This document shows positions 48,952-57,640 of a stretch of 64,000 nucleotides of DNA, one piece after another. The stretch covers positions 315,001-379,000 of the forward strand of contig CP106741.1 in the NCBI GenBank assembly GCA_030323305.1. The letters are read 5' to 3'. How positions within the stretch are numbered: position 1 is the stretch's first letter; each line of letters starts with the position of its first letter. Under the pieces are notes generated by a model. The model made no database searches and was not told the DNA's origin. It saw nothing but the letters and a program-made list of their open reading frames with translations. The position numbers were made by a program, and so were the translations under genes. This DNA is from Paenibacillus sp. CC-CFT747 (GTDB lineage Bacteria; Bacillota; Bacilli; Paenibacillales; NBRC-103111).

Positions 48952-49824
48952 TACACCTCCACCTCCTCTTCTTCGTGATGCTTACTTGAACAATGGTAAT
49001 GAGGGCGACGATGATAAAGAACAGCAGCGCCTTAGCCGTTCCGAGCCCATACCGGTTGTTGCGGAACGCCTCCTGGTAAATGTTCATCGCCACCGATTCG
49101 GTCGCTCCGAACGGACCGCCCTTGGTCAGCGACAGGTTAAGGTCGAACATTTTGAACGCCCAGGAGATGGTCAGGAACAAACAGACGGTGACCGAAGGCA
49201 TAATGAGCGGAATGGTGACGCTCTTCAGCATGTCCCAGCGGGTCGCCCCGTCGATTCTCGCCGCTTCGATCAGTTCCTTCGGAACGTTGGCGAGACCGGC
49301 GATGTAGATGACCATCAGGTACCCGGCCCCCTGCCAGACGGACACGATGACGATCCCCCAGAAGGCGGTCGGTTCATCCCCGAGCCAAGGAAGCTGGAAG
49401 AAGCCTATATTCGTCAGCTCGCCCAGCGTGGCGAAGCCTTTGACGAACACGAACTGCCAAATAAAGCCGAGCAGCAGCCCCCGATGACGTTCGGCATGAA
49501 GAAGACGGTACGAAGAACGTTCCTCGTTTTGAGGTGCTGGGTCAGGAGAAGGGCTAGCAGAAAGCCCAGCAGGTTGGTGAAGATGATTTCCGCCACGGAG
49601 AAGCGGACCGTGAACCAGAAGGAGCGGTGAAAATCCTTATCGTCAAAAATAATGGCCTTGAAGTTGTCGAGCCCCGTCCACTTGACTTCCGCGGCTACCC
49701 CGTTCCATTCGGTGAAAGAATAATAAATGCTCATTAGAAACGGAATGACTACGATTAGGGTAAAGAACAGCAGTGCAGGTCCTACAAAAACCCACTGCTG
49801 GATCCAAGATTTTTTGGTTTTCAT
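48951..49824 (-). CDS. Sugar ABC importer permease, MalF type (frameshifted)
   Basis: Restored length 291 residues, six spans, EAA loop LIEAARIDGATRWDMLKSVT. One base is missing at 49478-49482 (repair gives NVIGGLLLGFIWQFVF) and one near 48961-48967, which restores the C-terminus KKREVEV and the TAATG overlap. The ATG at 49824 follows AAAAGGAGGG. First gene of the fourth importer, divergent from its two-component system. Confidence 0.9.
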
Positions 49825-49994
49825 GGGAACCCTCCTTTTAAGTGAATTAGACAATTCTTTTATCTTACCCAAGTATAGAAAGATCCGAGCGGCGCCGACA
49901 CAGACGATGGTGACGTAACAGGTGGAATATATTGATCTCCCCTGTTATGATGGAGAGACGGTTAAAACCTTACGCGCAAAGGAAGATCCAAAGC

Positions 49995-51767
49995 ATGTTC
50001 CAGAACAGCATCCGCAGCAAGCTGATCGTGTTCCTGCTTGCCGCCACGTTGATCCCTATTACGATTTCCATCCTGATTACGTATTTATACACCCGGGAGA
50101 CCGTCTCCAAAGAAACAGTGGCGACCAGCTCCCATCTGCTCTACCAAGGGAGAACGAACATCGGAAACTATTTGGAGAGAATGAACCAGTCCTCCCTTTC
50201 CGTCTATAACGATTTCGAGCTGTTCGATATTCTCGATCACAGCTGGCTCCAGAGCGATGAGCTCATCCTGACCTCCCGCAACGAAATCTACCGCGCCCTG
50301 CAGACGATGGCCCATTCGAGCCGGGAGATCCGCCAGGTCTATCTCTTCCTGGAGAAAAACCGGTGGTCCTTCGCCGTGCTGAACGAGAATTTCGTCCCCT
50401 TTCGCAAGGCCGACTATTCCATGCCCCAGCAGAGCCGGGAGGTGTACCTGCAGGCCCCGCATCCGCTTCACAGCTACGGGCTCTCTCCCAATATTGAGAT
50501 TCCAAAGCAGAAGGTCATCACCTTGTACCGGACGATCTACAACGCCATTTCGGCGGAACGTCTCGGCACCCTGGCCATCGACTTCGATCTGGAGGCGCTG
50601 CGTCAAATATGCGGACAGCTTTATGAGAAAGGCCGCGAGGAGCTGTACCTGCTGGACGATCAGGGGACGGTGCTCTACAGCCATGATTCCTCTCAGGAAG
50701 GCCAGGTCCTCCGCCCGGATTGGGAACAGAAGATCGAGCAGGCCGATGCTCCGTCCGGATCCTTCGACATCCGCAGCAGGGACTTTTCGGGCATGGTCAT
50801 CTACGAGAAGATGCAGGCCCCCGATTTCCATTGGACGCTTGTGAAGAGAATCCCTTACGACTATTTAAACCGCAGTGCACGGCAGTTAACACAAATCAAT
50901 ACCTATGTGTTTGTTTTGTTCCTGGTGGTGGCCGTAGCCTTCACCATTCTCATCTCCTTCCGGTTCACCGCTCCGATCCGCCGGCTGACGGCGTATATGA
51001 ACCGGATCAAGACCGGGCAGCTGCAGGTGGACATCGATATCCAGGGAACGGATGAAATCGCGAGGATGGGCCAAAGCTTCCGTACGATGATGGAGACCAT
51101 CAACAATTTGATCCTGCGGGAATACCGGCTTGAGATCGCGAACAAGACGAATGAGCTGAAAGCCCTTCAGGCGCAGATCAATCCACATTTCTTGAACAAC
51201 GCCCTGCAGTCGATCGGAACCCTGGCGCTTCATAACGGCGACCGCAAGATGTACTCCCTCATCCATTCTCTGGCCAAGATGATGAGGTACAGCATGAACA
51301 CAAGCGATTCCGTCGTTACCCTGGCTCAGGAAATCGACTACGTGAAGGCTTACCTCGACCTGCAGCAGCAGCGCTTCGGGGAGGACCTGCAGGTGTCCTT
51401 TGAAGTAGAGCGGGAGGCGCTGAAAGCGCGGCTTCCCAAAATGATCCTGCAGCCCCTCGTCGAGAATTATTTCAAGCACGGCTTCCCTTCTCCCGTCCCG
51501 GGCAAGAAGATCGGAATCCGCTGCGGGATCCGGGAAGGCAGCCGGCTGCGAATCGAGGTAACGGATAATGGACCGGGTATGACGCCGGAGGAGCTGGAAG
51601 CGTGGAACGAAAGGCTGGGCCGGGCTCTTGGAAGAGCGAATCCGCCGGACAGCATCGGCTTGATTAACGTCAATTCCCGGCTTCAGCTGTTTTTTGGGGA
51701 AGGGGCCGGCATGAGGCTGACCGAGGCCGCAGGCGGAGGCTTGGGCATTGAATTGAAATTCCCCTGA
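49995..51767 (+). CDS. Sensor histidine kinase, YesM family
   Basis: Intact, ~590 residues. Two membrane segments (SKLIVFLLAATLIPITISIL; TYVFVLFLVVAVAFTI) enclose an extracellular sensing region. HAMP, the phosphoacceptor motif QINPHFLNNALQSIG (Asn in place of the usual Tyr after Leu) and an ATPase domain (VTDNGPGM) follow. The ATG at 49995 with AAAGGAAGA upstream is preferred; the frame stays open to 49932. Divergent from the fourth importer, which it probably controls with the next gene. Confidence 0.92.
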   Translation: MFQNSIRSKLIVFLLAATLIPITISILITYLYTRETVSKETVATSSHLLYQGRTNIGNYLERMNQSSLSVYNDFELFDILDHSWLQSDELILTSRNEIYRALQTMAHSSREIRQVYLFLEKNRWSFAVLNENFVPFRKADYSMPQQSREVYLQAPHPLHSYGLSPNIEIPKQKVITLYRTIYNAISAERLGTLAIDFDLEALRQICGQLYEKGREELYLLDDQGTVLYSHDSSQEGQVLRPDWEQKIEQADAPSGSFDIRSRDFSGMVIYEKMQAPDFHWTLVKRIPYDYLNRSARQLTQINTYVFVLFLVVAVAFTILISFRFTAPIRRLTAYMNRIKTGQLQVDIDIQGTDEIARMGQSFRTMMETINNLILREYRLEIANKTNELKALQAQINPHFLNNALQSIGTLALHNGDRKMYSLIHSLAKMMRYSMNTSDSVVTLAQEIDYVKAYLDLQQQRFGEDLQVSFEVEREALKARLPKMILQPLVENYFKHGFPSPVPGKKIGIRCGIREGSRLRIEVTDNGPGMTPEELEAWNERLGRALGRANPPDSIGLINVNSRLQLFFGEGAGMRLTEAAGGGLGIELKFP

Positions 51768-51786
51768 CCCTCGAGGAGGAAGATGT

Positions 51787-53421
51787 ATGAAGATTTTGAT
51801 TGTTGATGATGAGTTGCATGTCCGGGATGCCATCCGTCTGCTGGTGGATTGGGATCGGTATGGCATATCCGACATTCTGGAGGCTTCCGACGGCCAGGCG
51901 GCTGTGGAGCTTCTGCAGGAGCACAGCCCCGAGATCGTGTTTACCGATATGATGATGCCGGGCATGAATGGAGTCGGTCTCTTGGAATGGATTCAGGAGA
52001 ACGCGCCGCGAACCAAAGCCGTTGTCATCAGCGGTCACGACGATTTCGACTTTGTCCGCAATACGGTAAAGTTCGGTGGGCTCGATTATATCCTGAAGCC
52101 GGTGGACCCGGATCAGCTTCAAGAGGCGGTTAAGCGTGCCGTAGAGGCTAGGACGAAGGAAGACGAGGAACGGAAGCGGAATCAGCAGAGGGGCATGGAA
52201 ATCAACCAGATCAAACCCGTATACTGGGATAAAATGTTCTCTCAATGCATTGACGACCCTTCTTATTATCACTCTATCCGGGATAGCGTCCACCAGGAAT
52301 TCGGCCTTCGCCCCGGGGATGAAACCTGCCGGGTGGCCATTCTGAGCCTGGACCGCATGGATCGAAAGGTGAGGGACAAATTCGCTTCCGCGATGGACCT
52401 GCTCTTCTTCTCGCTCCTCAACATCTGCAACGAGTACTTGCGGCGGACCAACCGGGGCTTCGCCTTCCGCCATTGGAATTCGACAAGGGAGATCATTCTG
52501 ATCTTGTGGAGGGATTTGACAACGGCCAGCGCCCTCCTCGGCCATATCAACGAAGGAATTTTTCGAACGCTTGGCGGGCGGTTCGAGTTCGGCCTCGGCT
52601 CCGAAAAGCCTCTCCCTCCCGGCCTTCAGCATTCCTACCGCGAGGCGGCCGAAGCTCTCGATAGGCGCAACCTGCTGCAGCTGAGCAGTTGGATCCACGA
52701 GAAACGTCCGGGCGCGGAAGCCTTCCGCGGGCCGGTTCTTCATTTTACCGATTATGAGGAACCGGTCCGGTTCGCCGTCCGGAGCGGAAGCGATGAGCAG
52801 ATCCGGGAAGCACTGGGCCAATGGTTCCGGGAGGTTCGCAAGCTCTCCTACATTAGCCCCGAGCAGTCGGAGCTTTGGCGGGACGAATATCACGTGCTGA
52901 AAGCCATCTGGATCAAAGAACTGCTCCCCGGCATGACGGACAGCGAGCTGGGCCCGCTTCAGGAGGAGACCCGTCCCTACATCGTTCCTCTTAACGACAG
53001 CGGAACCCTTTCCATGGAGAAATGGGAGCAGGAGCTCACCGCCAGCCTACTGGAGCTGGCCCGTCTTGTGCGGCAGAGCCAAGGTCGGGAGGGGCACCAT
53101 GTCATTTACGACATCGAGAAATATTTGCGGACCCACTATCACCAGGATATCGCGCTGCAGGATATGGCGGATAAATACCACTTGAGCCGGGAATACATTT
53201 CCCGCAAGTTCAAGCAGGAGTTCAACGAGAACCTGTCCGACTACGTGGGGCGGATCCGGATCGAGAAGGCAAAGCAGCTGCTGGTCGATCCCGGTTTGCG
53301 CATTTCCCAGGTGGCCGATATGGTCGGCTATTCGGATGAGAAATATTTCAGCAAGGTGTTCAAGAAGCTGACCGGCTCTTCTCCGAACGATTACCGGAAG
53401 CAGCTGGCCCGGAAGGCGTAA
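51787..53421 (+). CDS. AraC-type response regulator, YesN family
   Basis: Intact, 544 residues. Receiver with ILIVDDE, the phosphoacceptor in EIVFTDMMMPGMNG and Lys in LDYILKP; C-terminal AraC domain (MADKYHLSREYISRKFKQEF; VADMVGYSDEKYFSKVFKKL). Nineteen bases after the kinase stop, with GAGGAGGAAG upstream. Partner of the preceding kinase. Confidence 0.94.
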   Translation: MKILIVDDELHVRDAIRLLVDWDRYGISDILEASDGQAAVELLQEHSPEIVFTDMMMPGMNGVGLLEWIQENAPRTKAVVISGHDDFDFVRNTVKFGGLDYILKPVDPDQLQEAVKRAVEARTKEDEERKRNQQRGMEINQIKPVYWDKMFSQCIDDPSYYHSIRDSVHQEFGLRPGDETCRVAILSLDRMDRKVRDKFASAMDLLFFSLLNICNEYLRRTNRGFAFRHWNSTREIILILWRDLTTASALLGHINEGIFRTLGGRFEFGLGSEKPLPPGLQHSYREAAEALDRRNLLQLSSWIHEKRPGAEAFRGPVLHFTDYEEPVRFAVRSGSDEQIREALGQWFREVRKLSYISPEQSELWRDEYHVLKAIWIKELLPGMTDSELGPLQEETRPYIVPLNDSGTLSMEKWEQELTASLLELARLVRQSQGREGHHVIYDIEKYLRTHYHQDIALQDMADKYHLSREYISRKFKQEFNENLSDYVGRIRIEKAKQLLVDPGLRISQVADMVGYSDEKYFSKVFKKLTGSSPNDYRKQLARKA

Positions 53422-53449
53422 ACTGACAATTTGTTCACAGATTCGGACG

Positions 53450-53478
53450 TTTTCATTTGCCGGGCTTTTAGGTATAAT
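53450..53478 (+). promoter_or_regulatory. Putative promoter of the 34-residue membrane protein gene
   Basis: TTTTCA at 53450-53455, 17-base spacer, TATAAT at 53473-53478; about 46 bases before the small gene. Confidence 0.5.
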
Positions 53479-53524
53479 AGAAAATAATTGTGTATCGTGA
53501 CGCCAGTCCCGGGAGGTGCTCTTC

Positions 53525-53629
53525 ATGTTAACGTCCACGACCTTTTGGATCACCATCGTCGTGTTTCTGCTCTTTATCGCAGCGATGCTGACCGCCGCTT
53601 ACAATGATGACAAGACCGAAGGCTTGTAA
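53525..53629 (+). CDS. Small single-span membrane protein, 34 residues
   Basis: An ATG with GGGAGG eight bases upstream opens a 34-codon frame. It has a central hydrophobic segment (FWITIVVFLLFIAAMLTAAY) and a charged tail (NDDKTEGL). It has its own promoter and is followed by a terminator, which supports a real gene. Function unknown. Confidence 0.6.
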   Translation: MLTSTTFWITIVVFLLFIAAMLTAAYNDDKTEGL

Positions 53630-53736
53630 GCCTTCCCTCCCCTGCCTATTCCGGCAGGACAGGCCTGGCTTGAGCCTTTTCCAGGCAGCTCCGTTTCGGA
53701 CCGTTCGCTGATTTAGGAGAGGGGTCCGAAGAACCC

Positions 53737-53766
53737 AAAGCCGTCCCTTAGGGGCGGCTTTGTTTA
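53737..53766 (+). terminator. Terminator of the small membrane protein gene
   Basis: AAAGCCGTCCC / GGGGCGGCTTT stem with a TTA loop, followed by GTTT. Confidence 0.7.
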
Positions 53767-53803
53767 TTGGGGCGGCATTGTTCCGGTCTTGGCTTGGCCC
53801 AAA

Positions 53804-53842
53804 CAAAAAAAGCACCCTTCTCTACCAAGAGAGAGGATGCTT
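53804..53842 (-). terminator. Terminator of the AbrB-family gene
   Basis: Imperfect AAGCATCCTCTCTC...GAGAAGGGTGCTT hairpin followed on the minus strand by TTTTTTT. Confidence 0.75.
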
Positions 53843-53867
53843 CCGGCCAGCGGCGGACGGGTTCCCG

Positions 53868-54116
53868 TCAGCCCTTCATCTGGTCCATTTCCCGCAGGCA
53901 TTGCCCGCAAACGTACTTGTCCTTGAACTCCGTTACTTCCTCCATCGAGGTGCAGAACACGCATCTGGGGCGGTAGCGCTCCAGAAGGATTTGATCCCCT
54001 TGAACGAGGATTTCGATGGGATCCCCCTCGTTCATCTGATACCGCTTGCGCAGCGACTTGGGCAGTACGATACGGCCCAGCTGATCTACCTTACGCACGA
54101 CTCCCGCCGGTTTCAT
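53868..54116 (-). CDS. AbrB/SpoVT-family regulator with a C-terminal zinc-binding motif
   Basis: Intact, 82 residues. The N-terminal 45 residues are an AbrB swapped-hairpin DNA-binding domain (GVVRKVDQLGRIVLPKSLRK). The rest carries two CxxC pairs (RCVFCTS and YVCGQC), a probable zinc-binding knuckle. The layout matches Abh/AbrB-like transition-state regulators of Bacillales. GAGGGGAAG precedes the ATG. Regulates in trans; targets unknown. Confidence 0.88.
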   Translation of the reverse strand: MKPAGVVRKVDQLGRIVLPKSLRKRYQMNEGDPIEILVQGDQILLERYRPRCVFCTSMEEVTEFKDKYVCGQCLREMDQMKG

Positions 54117-54222
54117 AATCTTCCCCTCACTCTTCCCATAGTATGTGATTTCATGCTGCCTTTAGCGCTAGTGATGGCCCTCCCACATTCAGCTTCGTGC
54201 CTCTTACCCAAAGGATATTGCT

Positions 54223-54687
54223 TTAGAACAGGCCGGTAAAGCCCGTCTGCCGCAGCCCTTCATAAAGAACGACCGCCGCGGAATTGGACAAGTTCAGGGA
54301 ACGGACCGCCTCCCCCATAGGAATTCGCATGCAGGTTTCCGGATGGGCCCGCAGCAGCTCCTCCGGAAGGCCTTTCGTTTCTTTACCAAAAACAAAAAAA
54401 TCCCCATCGGCAAACGAGAAGTCGGTATACCGCCGCTCCGCCTTGGTCGTCGCATAATAATACCGGCCGGCCGGATAAAGCTTTTGAAGCTCCTCGAAGG
54501 AATCATGGTACTCCAGTTTGACGGAAGGCCAGTAGTCCAGCCCGGCCCGTTTCAAGGTTCTGTCATCCGTGGAAAAACCTAGAGGTTTAACCAGATGGAG
54601 GAACGTCCCTGTCGCGGCGCACGTACGGGAAATATTCCCCGTGTTTGCTGGGATTTCGGGCTCTACCAGGACAATGTGAAAAGCCAT
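54223..54687 (-). CDS. trmL: tRNA (cytidine(34)-2'-O)-methyltransferase TrmL
   Basis: SPOUT-family enzyme that methylates the wobble ribose of some leucine tRNAs. Intact, 154 residues. The knot motifs EPEIPANTGNISRTCAATG, FVFGKETKGLPEELL and IPMGEAVRSLNLSNSAAVVL are all present. The ATG at 54687 follows GAGGTG; an ATG four codons earlier is less likely. Own promoter upstream. Confidence 0.95.
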   Translation of the reverse strand: MAFHIVLVEPEIPANTGNISRTCAATGTFLHLVKPLGFSTDDRTLKRAGLDYWPSVKLEYHDSFEELQKLYPAGRYYYATTKAERRYTDFSFADGDFFVFGKETKGLPEELLRAHPETCMRIPMGEAVRSLNLSNSAAVVLYEGLRQTGFTGLF

Positions 54688-54714
54688 TATGTAGTTCACC
54701 TCGCAACATTACCT

Positions 54715-54742
54715 ATTATACATCATCTTGTCTATGGTTCAA
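54715..54742 (-). promoter_or_regulatory. Promoter of trmL
   Basis: Minus-strand TTGAAC at 54737-54742, 16-base spacer, TATAAT at 54715-54720. Confidence 0.65.
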
Positions 54743-54860
54743 AAATTTTAACAATGGGATTACATCTTTTTAATACCGCCCTGACGCAGGAACGAAATAA
54801 TAGAAGAGTCGAAAGAAACCAACGTTTCCATCAAGTTCCGGGTAAAGGAGAATCCATGTT

Positions 54861-55579
54861 ATGCTGAAGAAAAAATTCTCGTTGTCGACGATGAGCCTTC
54901 CATCTCCATGCTGCTTGATTTCAATTTGAAGCTGGTCGGCTTCGACGTTCTTTGTGTATACGACGGGGAAGCCGTATTCGAGGCCATTCCCGCGTTCCGG
55001 CCGGATCTGATCGTCCTGGATCTCATGCTCCCCAAGATGGACGGCATTCAGGTTTGCCGCCGGCTCCGGGATATGGGTAACCGGGTTCCGATTATCATGC
55101 TGACGGCCATGCAGGAGCTTAACGACAAAATAGCCGGCCTTGATAACGGAGCCGATGATTATATGACCAAACCGTTCAGCCCCCAGGAGCTGATCTCCCG
55201 GATTCAAGCCATCCTGAGGCGGATGCAGGGTCTTCCGGAGGAGGAAGAAGCCGAATCGATCGAAATCGGCAGCATCCGCATCCATCCGTCCCAGCGGGAG
55301 GTCACAGTAGAGGACCGGCCGGTGGACCTGACTCCCCGGGAGTTTGACCTGCTTCTCTTCCTGTGCCGGCACAAAGGAAAGGTGCTGAGCCGCCAGCAGC
55401 TTCTGCACGGAGTGTGGGACTATCATTTCCTCGGGGACACCCGCATCGTGGATGTCCACATCTCTCATCTTCGTGACAAAATGGAACGAAACCCCCGCAC
55501 TCCCGAATATATCATGACGATTCGCAGTGTCGGCTACAAGCTTGCGGACGGGACGGCCGCGAGACGGACGCTCGCCTAG
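54861..55579 (+). CDS. OmpR/PhoB-family response regulator (frameshifted near the start)
   Basis: Restored length 239 residues. Receiver domain with ILVVDDE, the phosphoacceptor in DLIVLDLMLPKMDG, and Lys in DDYMTKPF, then a winged-helix DNA-binding domain (LTPREFDLLLFLCRHKGKVL; RIVDVHISHLRDKME). One A is missing from the run 54870-54875 just after the start. No histidine kinase gene follows, so it is an orphan. Target genes unknown. Confidence 0.9.
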
Positions 55580-55772
55580 AGGAGCGTCCTCACCCGCCTA
55601 TGCGGCCTGTATCAGGCTGAGACAGCGCCTCCCCGCGGGAAGGGACCGTACCGAACCCTTTCCCTTCAAGAAAACGGGCTGTGGCGGCCATGCGCTCCCC
55701 GGATCCTCTTTGGTGAGGCGGCCGGCTTATCCTGTGATAGCCTCAGCTTCAGGCATCCTTCCTTGCCCGTTA

Positions 55773-55817
55773 ACGACCATGCCCCGCGGAGGTTCTCCTC
55801 CAGCGGGGCATGGTCGT
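55773..55817. repeat. Perfect 15-base inverted repeat in a gene-free stretch
   Basis: ACGACCATGCCCCGC / GCGGGGCATGGTCGT encloses 15 bases that themselves pair (GGAG/CTCC). There is no T run on either side. It lies between convergent genes and may still terminate transcription or process mRNA. The remaining ~250 bases of the 55580-55874 interval hold nothing recognised. Confidence 0.6.
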
Positions 55818-55874
55818 CTCAGGGGTTGACCGGAATGATCCCTTTCCCCTGTAATTTCCTAATTGGCTTGCCTC

Positions 55875-56961
55875 TTATCCGTTCTTCCGGCGGAACTCGT
55901 CCATGAATTCGGCAAGGGCTTTGCAGCTTTCGTAAGGAACGGCATTATAGGTCGAGGCGCGCAGGTGGCCTACGCTGCGGTGACCGGGCAGTCCGACGAA
56001 GCCGTTCGCCTTGGCCTCGGCCACGAAGGCTTTCTCCAGCTCTTCATTGGAGAGCTTGAAGGTGAGGTTCATAATCGACCGGCTGTCCCGGGCGGCCAGG
56101 CCTTCGTAGAAGCCGCCGCTGTTGTCGATAGCGGAATAGATCAGCCCGGTTTTTTCCCGGTTGCTGCGTTCCATGGCGGCGAGTCCGCCCTTCTCTTTGA
56201 TCCATTTCAGAACCAGGTTAACCATATAGACCGAGTATACCGGCGGGGTATTATAGAGAGAATTGTTCTTAAGGTACGTTTCGTAACGAAGCATCGTCGG
56301 AATGCCCTTCGCCGCCTGCTTGGCGAAGTCTTCCCGAAGGATGACTACCGTCACCCCCGACGGGCCGAGATTCTTCTGGGCGCCGGCATAAATCATGGCA
56401 AATTTCGAGGCGTCGAACTCCCGGGACAGGATGTCGCTCGACATGTCCCCAATCAGCGGAACCTCCCCGTATCCGGGAACTCGGCGAACTGCGTGCCGGC
56501 GATCGTTTCGTTGGAGGTCAGATGGACATAGGCGGCATCCGCCGGAACCTGAATCTCCGAAGGAGCCGGCATGCGCAGCGGCTTCTCCTTATCGGTCGAA
56601 GCGGCGATGGAAGCCTCCCCAGAAGCTGAGCCTCCTGGTAAGCCTTCTCCGACCAGCTTCCCGTCATCACATAGCTTCCGGAACGGCCGCCCGCCGCGAA
56701 GTTCATCGGGATCATGGCGAATTGGGTGCTCGCTCCTCCCTGAAGGAAGAGAACCTTGTAGCCTTCCGGCAGGCCGAGAAGCTCCGCCATCAGCTGCTGC
56801 GTTTCGTCGTTCACCTGCTCGTATTCCTTGCTGCGGTGGGAAATTTCCATGATCGACATGCCGATTCCCTTGTAATCCACGAATTGCTCTTGAGCCTGCT
56901 GCAGCACCTCTAGAGGCAGTGCCGCCGGGCCGGCATTGAAATTGTACGCTCTCTTATTCAT
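55875..56961 (-). CDS. serC: Phosphoserine aminotransferase (frameshifted)
   Basis: PLP enzyme of serine and pyridoxal phosphate synthesis, converting 3-phosphohydroxypyruvate and glutamate to phosphoserine. Restored length 362 residues, normal for SerC. Opening motif YNFNAGPAALPLEVL, FLQGGASTQFAMIPMN, the PLP Lys in IYAGAQKNLGPSG, and the C-terminal GLPGHRSVGHLRASTYNA. Bases are missing at 56617-56620 and 56465-56468. The ATG at 56961 has GGTGTGGAGGA upstream. Divergent from thpR. Confidence 0.96.
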
Positions 56962-57047
56962 TCCTCCACACCTGCTCCTTCTTTTGATATGGTAATGATA
57001 GCAATATTCCCTAGGGGCATCAAGCCCCGTGACAAGGAGAGAAGCCT

Positions 57048-57592
57048 ATGGAAACCAGCATCCCCCGCCTGTTCCTGGCCATTCCCGCCGGAGACGAGAG
57101 CCGCGCCGCCCTCCGCGAAACCTGCTCCCGCCTGAAGCCGTCGGCTCCCTTCCGCAAATGGGTGCATCCGGCGGATTATCATATTACGCTTCAGTTTCTG
57201 GGAGGAGTTCCCTCCTCTCAAATCGAGACGATCAAAGAAGCCTTGGTCCGGGAGCCCTTGGGTGAACCGTTCCGACTCGCGCTGAGCCGGCTCGGCACCT
57301 TCGGCGCCTCCTCCGCCCCCGCGTGCTATGGGCCGGGCTTCAGGGCGATTTACCGTCTCTAGCCCGCCTTCAGCAGACGGTCACCACCCTCATGACGCCC
57401 TTCGGCTACCCGCCGGAGGACCGCCCGTTCAAGCCGCACATCACCCTCGCCCGCAAGGCGGAAGGGCCCGTCCGACTAGAAGAGGTTCCCCTAGCCGCGG
57501 CCGAATGGACGGTAACCCGGTTCGTCCTTTACCAGACCCATATGGGGAGATCCCCCATGTATGAAGAGATCGGAGAATTCCGCCTCATATAA
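57048..57592 (+). CDS. thpR: RNA 2',3'-cyclic phosphodiesterase, 2H family (frameshifted)
   Basis: Restored length 181 residues. Both catalytic HxTx motifs are present (YHITLQFLG and PHITLAR), with the opening RLFLAIPAGDESR. The family cleaves 2',3'-cyclic phosphate ends of RNA and was first named for 2'-5' RNA ligase activity. One base is missing at 57316-57320. Convergent with glnA across a shared terminator. Confidence 0.92.
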
Positions 57593-57595
57593 AGA

Positions 57596-57619
57596 ACCCC
57601 CAGGCAGAGCCCGGGGGTC
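57596..57619. terminator. Shared terminator of thpR and glnA
   Basis: ACCCCC / GGGGGT stem around a 9-base loop containing CAGAGC, between convergent genes. T runs are short. Confidence 0.6.
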
Positions 57620-57640
57620 AAACGGATTAAAGCGGATGAA

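Noticed and set aside
54745..54860. Possible PhoP box (TTAACA and TTACAT repeats) upstream of the orphan response regulator
   Set aside because: The spacing is 12 rather than 11 bases and only two repeats are present, too weak to call.
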